A DNA stretch of 64,000 nucleotides from Penium margaritaceum (lineage: Eukaryota; Streptophyta; Zygnematophyceae; Desmidiales; Peniaceae), in NCBI GenBank assembly GCA_023375785.1, contig SZWC01006816.1:57210-121209 (forward strand), read 5' to 3'. Of this stretch, positions 13,260-24,400 are shown in pieces. How positions within the stretch are numbered: position 1 is the first letter of the stretch; every line of letters begins with the position of its first letter. The notes beneath the pieces are model-generated. The model had not been told where the DNA came from. It saw nothing but the letters and a program-made list of their open reading frames with translations, and did not search any database. Both the position numbers and the translations under genes were made by a program.

Positions 13260-14362
13260 TTGAAGATTGCCCCTCTGCATGCCCAAGTGCGGCGATGGGA
13301 GGCACCGACGAGCCGCCAGAGAGAGGAAATTCCTCGTCGATGGATCTGGTGACTCGATGATTACTAGGATCCTAAAATGGAGGATTGCCCCTGAAATTGG
13401 ACAAGTGTCTGAATTCGGTGGAAGTTGTTTCACCGGAATCGGACTAGTAACGAGGGAGATACGGGCTTCCAAAGTTGGGGTGTGCGTGGCGGTTCTGGGA
13501 GCCGGCCGCGGTTCGACTTCCGGTGAATAATTGACCGGAACGAGTAACAAAATGCCATCTGGGGATTTTGCTCCGGAAGATCTGCCGAGGCGTCCGGTGG
13601 ATGATCCGCCGGATGCTAGTAGTGCAGTTTGTTACTGAGGGACTTAGCCAAATCTCTGGCTCGGTGTCCGAAACTCAGTAGTACGTTTTGTTACTCGGGG
13701 ACACGGTCAAAATTCCGACTGGAGGTCCGGGAACAAGTTTCGACCCACATCAATCCCCATCACCGAACTCGATAATTAACTCATCAAAACAGACCTCAAA
13801 GGCACGAGGGGTACCGCCACTACGCGTAGGGACATCTGTGCCTCCGGAATGGCGTTTTTGATGGGTCCTTGATGTGTGAGGGCGCCTCGGCGGGCGACGT
13901 GGTGCGCGCCTCCGACTGAGCGGCTGATTTGGGATGCTGTGCTTCGGATGACGTAGCGGGAGCAACGGTGATCCGAATCGCGCACGGTTTGGTGTGTTGG
14001 AGAGCTCATGACTAGCCCTACAAATGTTCAGATCATGTCCATGTTAAAAAACTAATACAAAATCGTGTTCTTCCCTTCGCAAAAGTGATTGTCTCGCATT
14101 TGTCTTCAACTGCTAGAAACATAGCATGAGGCGACCAGAAAGCTCACGCTTGGACTCAGAACCACCCGCACAAAACATAGCCCTGAGCGCGGAAGACCCA
14201 TCGGGCCACGTTGGAACCGCGCCCCATTTTTTTGACAAAGGGTTATGGGCCCACGGCCCTGACCGGTCTCCACATCACTCACGACCTTTCGCGGCGGACG
14301 GGATTGTCGTTGGGGACGACATCGCCGTTAGACTCTGAGGTCCCGGAGTTGAAGACTGCGCA
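13260..14362. other. Unassigned stretch before copia element A
   Basis: About 1.1 kb between the hexanucleotide array and the gag of element A. It would be expected to hold the 5' LTR and leader of A, but I could not find a TGGTATCAGAGC-type primer-binding site or a matching 3' LTR, so I leave it unassigned. It contains one short tandem duplication (13619-13736) and no convincing coding region. Confidence 0.5.
13619..13736 (+). repeat. Two-copy 59-bp tandem repeat
   Basis: GTAGTGCAGTTTGTTACTGA at 13619 and GTAGTACGTTTTGTTACTCG at 13678 start two diverged copies. Each continues as GGGAC..., then ...TCAAA/CCAAA, then ...GGTGTCCG or ...GGTCCGGGAAC. Only two units are visible. Confidence 0.6.
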
Positions 14363-16077
14363 ATGGCGCTGAAGGAGACGCAGGCCATCCAGAAGTATGC
14401 GGGTGGCCCGGGCTTTGGGCTATGGAGGTGGCACTTCGAGATCCACCTCGTGCATAAGGGTGTGTTGCAGGTCATGTTGGGAACAGAAGTCCTTGACGAA
14501 GCAACAGCGACGGAAGCGCAGATGGAAGCCTTCGCAAAGAAGAACACGGAGGCGCTCATGCTGCTGGTGTCTAGGATGGCTGAGTCACAGTGGGGCTACT
14601 TCCAAGGCTGCAAGTTGGCAGCCGAGGCTTGGCAAAAACTTTGTACCATCCGTCAATCCAAGTCGCTGGCAAACAAAATATTTGCCATGAAGCGACTTCT
14701 GACGGTGAGAATCGAGGAGGGAGATGATGTCATCACCGCCATGCAGCAGATCGAGTCGCTCGCCTCACAATGCAACGATGTGGAGTGGAAGATCAACACG
14801 CAGCTGCAGGCGATGGCCCTCCTCATGGCCCTTCCTGACAGTTGGAGCCCTCTCATCACCGTCTTGGGAGGATGGGTAGAGGACAACCTCACCTATGGCA
14901 CGGTCATAGAGTACATCCGCAACGAGGCATAGCGACGGAGCTACGGGGATTCCTCGTCTTCCTCATCGGCCCTCGTCACCAAAACGCGTGGTGGCGGAAG
15001 TGGGGGCAAGGGAGGTGGCGGACATGGCGGCGGCAAGAAGGGTGCCAAGAAGGGTGCGTGCCGCAACTGCGGCAAGGAGGACCACTGGGCCCGTGAGTGC
15101 ACCGAGGAGGCAAAGGCCAGCGGCAAGGACGCCAAAGGCAAGAGTGCCCTCCTCAACAACACTCAGAACCACTACCTCAAGAAGGCTAACCGGCGATGCC
15201 TTGACTCTGGAGCCGAGGAGCACACCCAGGTCGAGAAGGTCGGGTTCATCAACTACACCAAGTCCAGCAAGTCCATGGTGGTTGTGAACAAAAAGGTCCA
15301 GCCGGCAGCTGGCCAAGGAGACATGGACGTGGAGGTGGTGGTTGGTGGGAAGAGAGTGCAGCGCGTGATCAAGAACGTGCAGCACGTACCTGGCTTGGCT
15401 GACATCCACTTGACGGACAAGGGGTACGAGGTGCTCTTCAGGAGAAGAGGGACAGTCGTGCGGAAGGACGGTGGCGGCGAGACCGTGATGGAGGCTAAGC
15501 GCGAGGGAGGACTCTACATCGTGGAGACCAAGGTGATCCCCGCGGCGACAGATTCAGCAGGTTTGCAGGAACGCACCGTCAACCTGGCCAAGGGAGGGGG
15601 AGCTGATCTGGAGCTCTGACACCGACGACTGGGGCATTCCTCACCCGCAGTCATGAAGGAGATGGCAAAGCGCGAGCTGGTACGCGGCCTCGTCATCGAC
15701 AGTGCGGAAGAGGCGACAGATGTAGCAAAGCAGAAAAAGTGCGAGCCTTGCATTTTGGGCAAGGCACGGCGCAAACCGTTCAACGAGATTGTGAATCGCG
15801 CCTCAGACCTGCTGGAGGTCATGCACAGCGACGTGTGCGGACCATTCAAGACGGCGTCAAAGAGCGGCGCGCGTTACTTTGTCACCTTCATAGATGACTA
15901 CAGCAGAAAGCTCTACGTATACTTCATGAAGCGGAAAGGCGAGGTCCTGGACCGGCTAAAGGAGTATGTCGCCGCGGTGGAGAGGCAGACTGGCCGGAAG
16001 GTCAGAGCGCTACGCAGCGACAACGGCGGAGAGTACGTGGGCTGTAGCGGGTGGATGAAGCAACAGGGCATAAAATG
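14363..16077 (+). pseudogene. Copia element A: gag-protease-integrase, truncated
   Basis: One reading frame holds a Ty1/copia gag (start 14363, first 189 codons), a CCHC zinc knuckle at 15059-15100 (C-X2-C-X4-H-X4-C, CRNCGKEDHWAREC), an aspartic protease motif (LDSGAEEH, near 15201), the pre-integrase HRRLGH motif and the first part of the integrase core, with the catalytic aspartates in MHSDVCGP and LRSDNGGEY. Two nonsense codons interrupt it: TAG at 14930-14932 at the gag/zinc-knuckle junction, and TGA at 15617-15619 exactly where the conserved Trp of WHRRLGH is expected. The frame stops at about 16077, before the third catalytic residue, where an unrelated G/C-run sequence begins. Reverse transcriptase and RNase H are missing. 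Its gag is unlike those of B, C, D and E, so it is a separate family. Confidence 0.9.
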
Positions 16078-16398
16078 GCGAGGTGGGGGGTGGGTCGTCC
16101 CCCCCCCCACCCTCCTCGCATTCGATAATGTATTGCGGATATGTTTTGGGTGGTGTATCTGGAGGGTGTGAAATCTAATACACAAGTGTACGAATACACT
16201 TGTGTACATTTTTGTGATGATTCACGATACACTCCCCGATTCAATCTCCCAATACACTCGTGATTATGAGGGGGGGGGGTGGGTTGCGGGCGAGGTCCAG
16301 AAACACACTAGTGTATATTTTTCCGGATCCCAATGATACACTACCCGATACATTCACCCGATACACTCCAGGGGGAGGGGGAGGGGAGGAATCGACTA
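16078..16398. other. Hairpin- and G-run-rich insertion
   Basis: The sequence replaces the rest of the integrase of element A. It opens with a near-perfect hairpin (about 16078-16120: GCGAGG and a G-run, TCGT, then a C-run and CTCCTCGC). Around 16179-16206 follows a perfect 12-bp inverted repeat, TACACAAGTGTA-CGAA-TACACTTGTGTA. The word GATACACT/AATACACT occurs repeatedly, spaced by CCCCGA/CACCCGA. A run of ten G lies near 16268-16277 and a GGGGGAGGGGGAGGGG stretch near 16372-16388. I recognise no protein. Confidence 0.6.
16179..16206. repeat. Perfect 12-bp inverted repeat with CGAA loop
   Basis: TACACAAGTGTA at 16179-16190 and TACACTTGTGTA at 16195-16206 are exact reverse complements separated by CGAA. 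The arms also contain the shorter palindromic word ACACnAGTGT, echoed as ACACTAGTGT near 16305. Confidence 0.85.
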
Positions 16399-16842
16399 CA
16401 AGCGAACGACGTACGCGGTACTTGCGAATACTGCATAAAGCTACTGCATGACCCAATTCGTGAGAAATAACAGCATGCGGCTTCGCGTTGTTTCCATACA
16501 ACAATATGTTTGACGGAAACACCCAAAAGAACGTTTGTGGACAGAACAGTATTAGAGTACCCAATTAGGGAGTTTTTGACTTCACGTAGAATTGACGAAG
16601 AATTACTAATTAAAGATTATGTTGAAAGTGTGTGAACCCCTTTGAAATGAAAGTACCTTGTTCACAAAGGAACTTGTGATGTTATAACTGCATACACATC
16701 AGTAAACTTCTAGGAAGTGAAGATCTCCGAGGAGTACTATACATAGTTTATGGAGTGTATAAAAGTGAGTCGATTAACCATAACTCGGTTGATGATGCTA
16801 CGGTGGCCAGCATACGGACACCTTTTGGATTGCTCATAGCCG
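16399..16842. other. Unassigned stretch
   Basis: About 440 bp without a recognisable gene or repeat. A short minus-strand frame contains HELGHAVA (zincin-like), but it lacks any supporting context and I do not treat it as a gene. Confidence 0.5.
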
Positions 16843-17041
16843 TTGAGACCCGGGCACTGGTACCGCCAGTTTCACGAGGAGACCCTCTCGTCGTCTGACT
16901 TGTGTATGATGTACATGACTCCTCAGATGGTCGCGACCCAGACACTTGGTAGGATCTACCAGTGTCGTGAAGAGACCTTGGGACCTTGCTTCTTCTCCAG
17001 AGGGACATCGGGCCTAGCCTCTGTGCTTGAATGGAAAGTAG

Positions 17042-17120
<79 letters not shown>

Positions 17121-17540
17121 TGGTTGACTGGTGCATATTGTGGTTCTGCATACGTTGTTGTTCCGTGCCTTGGCTCACTTGTTCTGGAGTTGACGGCCAT
17201 GTCAGCCAAGGGGAGTGTTGGTTTATGTGGCTTCCACCTGTCACGAATGATGGAGACAGATTACCCATGTTTGAGATACCGCTCGTTCAGTCTCGGTGGT
17301 TTGAGACCCAGACACTTAGTCTATGCCAGTGCCCGGGGAGACCTAGCACTGATTTGTGATCAGATGTGTATAGCTTGTATGTGGCTGAGACCCGAACGTT
17401 CAGTGACATGTTCTGACGTCTCGGGAGGCCTAAACTTACCTAGCCTGACTAGCCGATAATGGCTGTGTGTCACCGTAGAGTCTGGATGTGTATGGGGTAT
17501 ATTGCATATTTTCTCGTCGGTCGAGACCCGGGCACACAGC
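16843..17540 (+). repeat. Degenerate GAGACCCGGGCAC modules
   Basis: A short module, GAGACCCGGGCACT or variants GACCCAGACACTTGG and GAGACCCGAACGTTCAG, recurs near 16846, 16934, 17301, 17383 and 17520. It is often followed at 30-50 bp by a CGGGAGACCT/GGGAGATCT-like word. Spacing is irregular (about 80-370 bp) and divergence is high. It looks like an old tandem repeat later split by the (GT)n tract. Confidence 0.5.
17044..17113. repeat. (GT)n microsatellite
   Basis: An uninterrupted GT dinucleotide run of about 70 bp (35 units), followed by a short imperfect extension ATGTGTGTGG. Confidence 0.97.
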
Positions 17541-17865
17541 TGACTTTTCCGGTGCCTCGGGAGATCTCCGTTGTGTAGTTTCATGTTCTGTGATACGTGT
17601 ATTCCCCGTGCATGCCTTTTGGCACAACGGGGATGAAGGGGCCTGGTGGGCTAGCTGCCAGTTCCCAGTATATAAGCTCTCAGAAGGCCTCATTGTACTC
17701 TCTCCTTGTTCTTTCATGTCCTGAGTTCCATACTTAACCAAATTCTTGACATTTTGTAGTGCAATCACACTCAGAGCTCATGTTTGTGTTTGCATGGGCC
17801 TTCATGCCCTAATGAATATCAATTATGTATTGTGTGTTTTGTCATTCTGTGGCTCATATCATATT
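17541..17865. other. Unassigned stretch with a TATA-like word
   Basis: No gene recognised. A TATATAAG word at about 17669 followed by a C/T-rich stretch resembles an LTR-type promoter, but no partner LTR was found. Confidence 0.35.
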
Positions 17866-18105
17866 TCCCTGTGACAACTAAAGTGCTCTCGCCATTGTAG
17901 AAAACTCTGGTTTGTTTCATGCACGCACGGAGTACATATTGAGCATCACTTTATGTGTGATCTTGTGGTGCGACAGGCCATCTCCTTCATTTGGGTCTGC
18001 ATGGACATGCAACGGGTTGGCTTCATGACCAAGGCACTGACGCACATAAAGTTCATGATGTCCATTTGTCTTGTCAGGCTTTGTCCCTTTCTTGAGAGTG
18101 GCTGA
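17866..18105 (+). pseudogene. Copia fragment F: RNase H C-terminus
   Basis: This aligns codon by codon with the last ~75 codons of the element B polyprotein (the CDNQS motif, then AIVENSG, EHHF, DMQR, TKAL and a terminal ESG followed by TGA at 18103-18105). A TAA replaces the Gln of CDNQS, and a 4-bp deletion before GAGCATCAC shifts the frame. It is a dead 3' remnant of a plus-strand element of the B/C/D family. Everything upstream of RNase H is lost. Confidence 0.85.
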
Positions 18106-18186
18106 GTGGGTGTGTGAGTATGGATTGTTGAGCATCGTGTTGCGCACCTCTATCAATTCTACACGTGTATGGGCTTGCATAAAATC

Positions 18187-18200
18187 GGGTCATGGGGGAG
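18187..18200 (+). other. Polypurine tract of fragment F
   Basis: GGGTCATGGGGGAG directly precedes the LTR start TGTTG. The same word is found at the same place in B, C, D and E, so it is the plus-strand priming site of this copia group. Confidence 0.85.
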
Positions 18201-18604
18201 TGTTGATATGTAAGACATTCTTGTCTGTTTTTACAACTGACTATGACCACTCGTTCGTGTTCATGCTCATGTGGTTCCATTTTACGGACCGAGCAGTCGC
18301 TGAAGCATCGGCGGGTGGTGGCTCCACCCACCCACACCTACCAGGGAGCTGACACGACGTCCCATGTATTTTTTGAGGTGCTTTGTGAACTCTTAAGCCT
18401 GATTTGTATGTTTGCATTGTGTGTACATCAATTAGTGTTAGCCATTTACGTGTCATTTGTAATCGTAGCATCCAGCTCAAAATTCTGCATCTATAGGTTT
18501 GGACGATGTTGTATTTGGATGCATGTGTGCAGAGTTAAGGCCAAAAGAGTGGTTTCTTACTGGCTCTAGCACAAACAGACACTATTGTGTGCGTCACCCA
18601 TCCT
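18201..18604 (+). repeat. Truncated, diverged 3' LTR of fragment F
   Basis: It starts TGTTG after the polypurine tract and follows the LTR of element B through several landmarks: TGACCACTCG..GTGTTCATG, the TTTGCATTGTGTG word, and GCAGAGTTAAGGCCAAAA. It then breaks off into unrelated sequence near 18604. It is much more diverged than the B and C LTRs. Confidence 0.8.
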
Positions 18605-18856
18605 GGGCCGCAGCTAGGCCTGTTAAATCGAGGTCCAGAGAAGATTTTTTTTAATCTCAAACTCATTTTTTTCCTTTTGAGTTCGAGATGTCTCATATCG
18701 GGTACAAAGGACAATAAAATCTCGATCTTGTACCGGTTTGTGTTTTCCCCATCTCAATCTCATCTCGATCTTGCTTGAATCCAATTTTCTTGCAACGTAC
18801 ACTTTACAAGTCAATCCAAAGGGTGGAAAACCAAGATATCTCTCATTTCGGACGAT
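18605..18856. other. T-rich unassigned stretch
   Basis: T-rich sequence with repeated ATCTCGATCTTG/ATCTCAATCTC words between the broken LTR of F and the minisatellite. No gene recognised. Confidence 0.4.
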
Positions 18857-19063
18857 AAGCCCCATCTGCCCCTATGTCAGAACAAAAAGCCCCATCTTCC
18901 CCTCCGTCAGAACAATAAGCTCCATCTATCCCTGCATTGGAACAAGATGCCTCATACGCCCCTACGTCAGAAAGATAAGCCTGATCCGCCTTTGCCCCAG
19001 AACAATAAACCTCATCCACCCCTGCCTTAGAACAGTAAGCCCCATTCGTCCCTTCTGCACAGA
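18857..19063 (+). repeat. 30-bp minisatellite, about 7 units
   Basis: Units of 30 bp, of the type AAGCCCCATCTGCCCCTATG + TCAGAACAAT, follow one another with 20-30% divergence. Because 30 is divisible by three, a plus-strand frame stays open through all units and encodes diverged 10-residue repeats of the type RTISPICPYV. The frame starts upstream at 18738 and ends at 19088. I see no support for it as a real protein. Confidence 0.8.
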
Positions 19064-20340
19064 CGCGGGTCTAAGGCGTAAAAATTAAACGATATACCCC
19101 TCTTGTTTGTCAAAAGACATCATGTCGATGTCGCATGGAATGCAGCGTTGATATGCTGATGTCACCTTTTTGTTGGTTTTTCCACACCTCTCATTGTGCT
19201 TTCTTTTGTCTTCTCGGCTTGTGTACATCGGCATTCAGATGACTGATGGCAAGGCAGGACGCTGCTGGAGCGTCATCCGGTGGACTTGACACGTGCTGAG
19301 GTCTACACGTGTCTTACTAGAGCCTCTTTCCCAGGCGTGAGACGTGCTCAGCTCCATTGGTGGAGCTCCACAACACTCACGCCACTGGCGGTCACTGCCG
19401 CCGCACTTGCTTCCCGTGCCCGTCCTGTGCTAAATCTGACTGCATCATTGCACTCGCAGCGTCACGTCTAGCCTAGGGTCCATGTTTCATACTTTTCAGA
19501 CACAGTTGGGTTTGGGATGATTCTGGCCTAGGCACCACTGGGGTTAGGGTGGTCATAACTCCTTGCTGCTATTTTTCTGGATGATTCTGACAGCACGACT
19601 GCGTTCGCAGCGTGAGAATTTTGGTATGGTCCAGTTCTGAGGGAAAATCGACAACATCCGGATTTCGGGTCGTCGGCTGTCTGGCAGGTCTCACCAAGAA
19701 AATCCTGCCTGCCAGAAAACAGGTCATTTTTCTGATTGGCTGGAAAACTGAGTAACAAGCTCTACAGAGCTGAGGAGGAGCTAGTTCTTGGAGGGGTCTC
19801 CCATTGTTGTCCATTCTCATTTGCTAATCACACTTTACTCAGTTTTGTCTGCCTTTCTAGTGCTAACTAATCAGCGCACAACTTTCCACTCACAAAGTCT
19901 CAGAGCAGCTAGAGGAGGCAGCAGTGCAAAGCAACGAGTGTGGGGCCATGCCTACTCCAAGTGTGATACAGCCCCAACCAGCCACTCTAGGCTAGTTTCC
20001 AGCTTGATATCGGAGACAGAGAGCAATAGAAGCAATAGATCTGAGCAGCAACGAGGCGTCCCAGAAACGTGCCTGTGCAGGAGAAACTCTGCCGGATTTT
20101 TCCTGGCAGAGTTAGCCTGCCGGGTGGCATTATCAAAATTCTCCCGACGCGGGGGAAATGTTGCTGAAGTTTTCTGGCAGCACTGACCCTGCGACAGCAG
20201 TAGCGTTGGCAGACTCGCAACTGGCAAAACAACGAGCGACGTCGTGACAGCACCGACGCACGCGACGACGGCGCAAGACAAGGGGATTCTCCCCCTTCCC
20301 CCTTTTCCCTTTGCTGCTTCTGCCTCGGCAGCATCAACAC
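19064..20340. other. Unassigned stretch
   Basis: About 1.3 kb with no recognisable coding region. It contains small CCTGCC/GGCAGG-type inverted words (around 19680-19710 and 20095-20125). It may be the LTR and leader of an unrecognised retroelement, since it runs into a GCA-rich tract like the copia leaders, but I found no primer-binding site. Confidence 0.4.
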
Positions 20341-20940
20341 CTTACACTGTAGCAGCCACGGTAGCACCTGCAGTGCAGCCGTGGCTGCCGCAGCAGCCGA
20401 AGTAGTTGCCGCTACTACAGCAGAGCCGTAGCTGCAGTAGCAGTAGCAGCAGTGCAGCCGTAACTACTACAGAAACCACAGCCACCGCAACAGCTATAGT
20501 AGCCGAAGCAGCCGCAGCAGCTACAGAAGCTATAGCAGCCGCATAGCCGCAGCAACCGTAGCAGCCGTAGCAGCCGTAACAGCTGTAGCAGCCATGTGGC
20601 CGCAACAACTGCACTAGTAGCGCAACCGTAGCAGCCGCAACAGGTGTGCAGCCATAGCAGCTACACAGCCGTAGTAGCTGTAGCAGCCGCGCAACCGCAG
20701 CAGCTGTAGCAGCAACACAACTATAGTAGCCATGAAGCCGTAGTTGCCGCGCAGCCGCAACAGCCATAGCAGCCCCGACGAGCTATAACAGCCGCAGCAA
20801 TCACAACAGCCACGACAGTCGCAGCAGCCGCAGTAGCCGTAACAGCCGTAGTAGTTACAACAACAGTAGTAGCTGTAGTAGCCGTAACAGTAGCAGCAAT
20901 CGTAGCACCTGAGGATACAGGCACCGTAGTAATAGTGGCT
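20341..20940. repeat. GTAGCAGCC 9-bp degenerate array
   Basis: About 600 bp of GTAGCAGCC, GTAACAGCC, GCAGCAGCC and related 9-mers or trinucleotides. In translation it gives Ala-, Tyr/Cys/Gly- or Leu-rich runs with no conserved frame. It lies next to the truncated LTR of element D, and its composition resembles the GCA-rich leaders of elements B, C and D. Confidence 0.8.
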
Positions 20941-21055
20941 GCGGTGGGGGCAGGGACTCAAAGTCCTTCAGCCTGCTCCCGGCATGCTAGTCCTGCAGGT
21001 TTTGCTGCCAGGGAACGGGTGGCATACGTGCCCGCTCCCCACGGATGAGGTGCAT

Positions 21056-21347
21056 GTCACATGCATGTACCTCACAACAAACGGTGGACACACAATGCAA
21101 AAACATGCAAATTGGGCCCACGGCAAGTCCATCGATAAAATCCTACAAGCTCTAGAAAAACTGCAGAAGGTCCCAGACAACATCCAAGACTCTGGGGCGA
21201 CCGTCGATGAGCTCCGAGCAGGTAGTCCACCACCAGACGACGCCCCGGTGCCACCTGGGTCTGCATCAGGGATTTGCACGATCATGGACACGGGCAAGTG
21301 GTCGCAGTAAACTGTATAGGTCGACAGGAACGTCACAAATCATAACA
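21056..21347 (-). repeat. Partial 3' LTR of D
   Basis: It matches the outer half of the D 5' LTR (AACAAACGGTGGACACACAA, GATAAAATCCTACAAGCT, CGTCACAAATCATAACA). The LTR edge is at 21347, next to CTCCCCCATGACCC, the complement of the polypurine tract. The other edge is cut at about 21056 and runs into unrelated sequence beside the GTAGCAGCC array. Confidence 0.88.
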
Positions 21348-21449
21348 CTCCCCCATGACCCGATGGTACACATGTCCATACACGTGCAGAACTGAAACGA
21401 GTGCAAGGAAGAGTACAGAAACAGTCATGACAAGGCATTGACACACCAC

Positions 21450-24400
21450 TCAACCACTCTCAGGCAAGGGGCGAAGCCCAACAGAACAAATGGCCACCAG
21501 AAACTTCCCACGCTCCAGTGCCTTCGTCAAGAAGCCAGCACGCTGCATGAGAGTGCCGACCCATATGTCGAGATCACGGGTCGCTCCACCAGATCACGCA
21601 CGAAGTGATGCTCAACCGCAATATGCTTCGTGTGAGCATGAAAGACACCAGAGTTCTCCACAATGGCAGGAGCACTCTGGTTGTCACAGCGAAGCACAAT
21701 GGCGGGCACTGACATACCCAACTCAAGGAACAGGCGTTGCAACCACACTGCCTCAGTAGCCTCTGTACCCAGAGCAACGTACTCTGCCTCCGACGAGCTA
21801 CGTGCAATGCAGTCCTGCTTACCACTACGCCATGACACAACAGTACCACCGAGCAGGAACATGTAACCGGTGCGACTTCATCCATCTGGGCTCCAGGCCT
21901 AGTCATTGTCGGTGTAGCCGTCTAGAACCACCGAGCACTGTCGGTGAAAGCAGAGTCCGAGGTACGGCGTAGAAACCACATACCACACCACTCGTACAGC
22001 CGCCTGGAGGGCTCTAGCACGTGGAGCCTGCAAAAAATATGCAAGGAGGTTCACGGCAAAAGCAATGTCGAGGCGTGTGGTAGTGACAAGGTACATCAGA
22101 GATCCGATGAGGCGGAGGTACAAGGTAACATCCACTGTCTCCCCCAGTTGTGTAGGATCGTCCACCTTCAGGACATCCTGCCCATCAGGTGTGAGAGATA
22201 TGGAGGTCGTGGGTACTGCACCAATGAGCTCACTGAAGCATTCCCCCAGAACGCATGCGTATCGGGCCTGATGGAACTGAAGCATCCGGTGTCTGCGGTC
22301 TCGTACGGTCTCCATGCCAAGAAACACCGCTGCAGGACCAAGGTCCTTCATCCTATAGGCAGTCTGGAGGACCGCCTTGGCCTCCTTCACAGCCTCCATG
22401 GAGGGAGACGCGATTAGGAGGTTGTCCACATAGACCACGATGGCGGTGAACCGCTCAGGCGCCTGTCGGATGAAGAGAGAGGGATCTGCCTCGCTCTGTA
22501 CATATCCCGCACGAGTCAGAGTGCCTGTGATCTCCTGGTTCTAGCACCGAGGAGACTGCTTGAGTCCGTACAAGGACTTGCGCAAGCGCCAGACCTTGTC
22601 ACCGTCCTCAAAGCCTGGTGGCTGGACCACATAAATCTCCTCATCCAAAGAGCCATGGAGGAACACATTGTTCACATCCATCTGGTGCAGTTCCCAATCA
22701 TGCTGAGCCACCACACCAAACAGAGCGTGAGCTGAGATCATGCGACTGACAGGGGAAAAAGATCAATGTAATCAACGCCCTCGATCTGAGAGTACCCCTT
22801 GATGACCAAGCGAGCCTTGTGGCATTCTAGTGAGGCATCTGTCTTCACCTTCTTGCAAAAGACCCACTTGACCTGAATCGCCTTCCTCCCAGGTGGAAGG
22901 TCGACTAGCTCGTAAACTCCATGCTCTTTGATGGCACGAAGCTCATCCTCGCAAGCAGTGCGCTAGGCGTCGGCATCCTCTAATGAGACGGTATCCCTCA
23001 TTGTGCCTGGATCAGGTGCCAACGAGGGAGAGCACTGAGTGGCAAGTGCACATGCCTCAGAAATAGGCCTGACAACCACAAGGTCAGCTGCTGCATCACA
23101 AGCGGTACAAAACTCGCGAGTGACCAGATTGTGACCTGCAGACATGCTGGATGTACCTCTCTGTGTTTTATACGGACACTCAGGCTAAGGGCCTTTGTGC
23201 CGGGATCGCCACTCGCAACGCTACGAGTGGAGCGCCTGGGTGCGGGACCTGACACTCGCTGGGGTATGGAGCCCAACAGTCGAAGACGACCACCGGGCTC
23301 ACGTGAGTAGCCTGGACTCAAAAGGCTCACCGCAGGCTCAGAGACAGGGACAACCACATCCGGTGAAGAGTGAGGCACAGGGATAGGTGATGAAGTGGGA
23401 GGAGAGGCTGGAGAACTGATGGGAGACGCATTACTAGGTGTGGCAGTAGGACCACCCACGGAGATAGGAGTATCAGTGGACAGAGGGACAGCATCATGGG
23501 TGTCTGTGGGGCGCGAGGACGCAGGAGAGGAGTCAAGCTGGACGGGAGAGGTCTCTAGGACGACAGCAATGATCACCGGGTCATGAAGAGCCGGAGACCG
23601 AGAAGTGGAGGGGGCTCGAATGGACACATCAGCCGGACGAGAGGTGCGCATAGGCCCAGACCCCCCCATCCATTGAGAAACCTCATACGTAGGAACGTGT
23701 GTGAAAGACATTGATACAATCGAGGTCAGGTCGCGGTAGGTGAGAACCTCAAAGAAGAACACGTCGAGGGACTCCACAATGCGACGACGGGCGGGATCCC
23801 AAAAACGCCAGGCCTTCGACCGCGGGGAGATGCCGACGAAGGCACACAAGCGACCCCGCGGAGAGACCTTGGACCCTTGTTGATCCTCGGTGTACCACAC
23901 AGAAGCCACTGATCCCGAGACATGAGCAAGATGCAGATCGACACGGTGGCCAAACCAGAGCCAGTATGGTGTAACATGGTCCGGAAGAGGACCGTGCGGG
24001 AGACGGTTCTAGACCCACGTCATGTAGGCAATTCTTTCAAGGCGAAGGATTCCGGGAGGCAGCACTCAGATCACACAGCACGAACCACATCCTCCATGGT
24101 GCGGTTCCAGTGCTCAGAGACACCCTTCTGCTGAGGAGTGGCCGGAGTAGAGACCTGTTGAAAAACCCCACACTCGGCAAAAAAACTATCCATCTTGTCA
24201 AGAAACTCATCGCCGCGGTTCGAGCGGAAGGTATGCAGGGAGTGGCGAGACTGACGCTCACCCATCACTAGCCAGAGACAAACCGCTAGAGCGGCATCAC
24301 TCTTCTAGCGCAGGCTGTAGACCCAGGTTCCGGGTGAAGTCATCTGTCAGGGTTAGGACGTATCGGCCCCGACTGGACAAAGACTCAACAGGGAGAGGAC

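Noticed and set aside
16241-16564. Minus-strand frame with HELGHAVA, a possible zinc metalloprotease (M50-like) fragment
   Set aside because: The motif stands alone in a 107-codon frame that runs into the G-run hairpin region. No further metal ligand, membrane segments or homologous flanks are visible, so chance is likely.
20341-20940. Ala/Leu/Cys-rich proteins
   Set aside because: They are translations of the 9-bp GTAGCAGCC array in several frames, with no constant frame.
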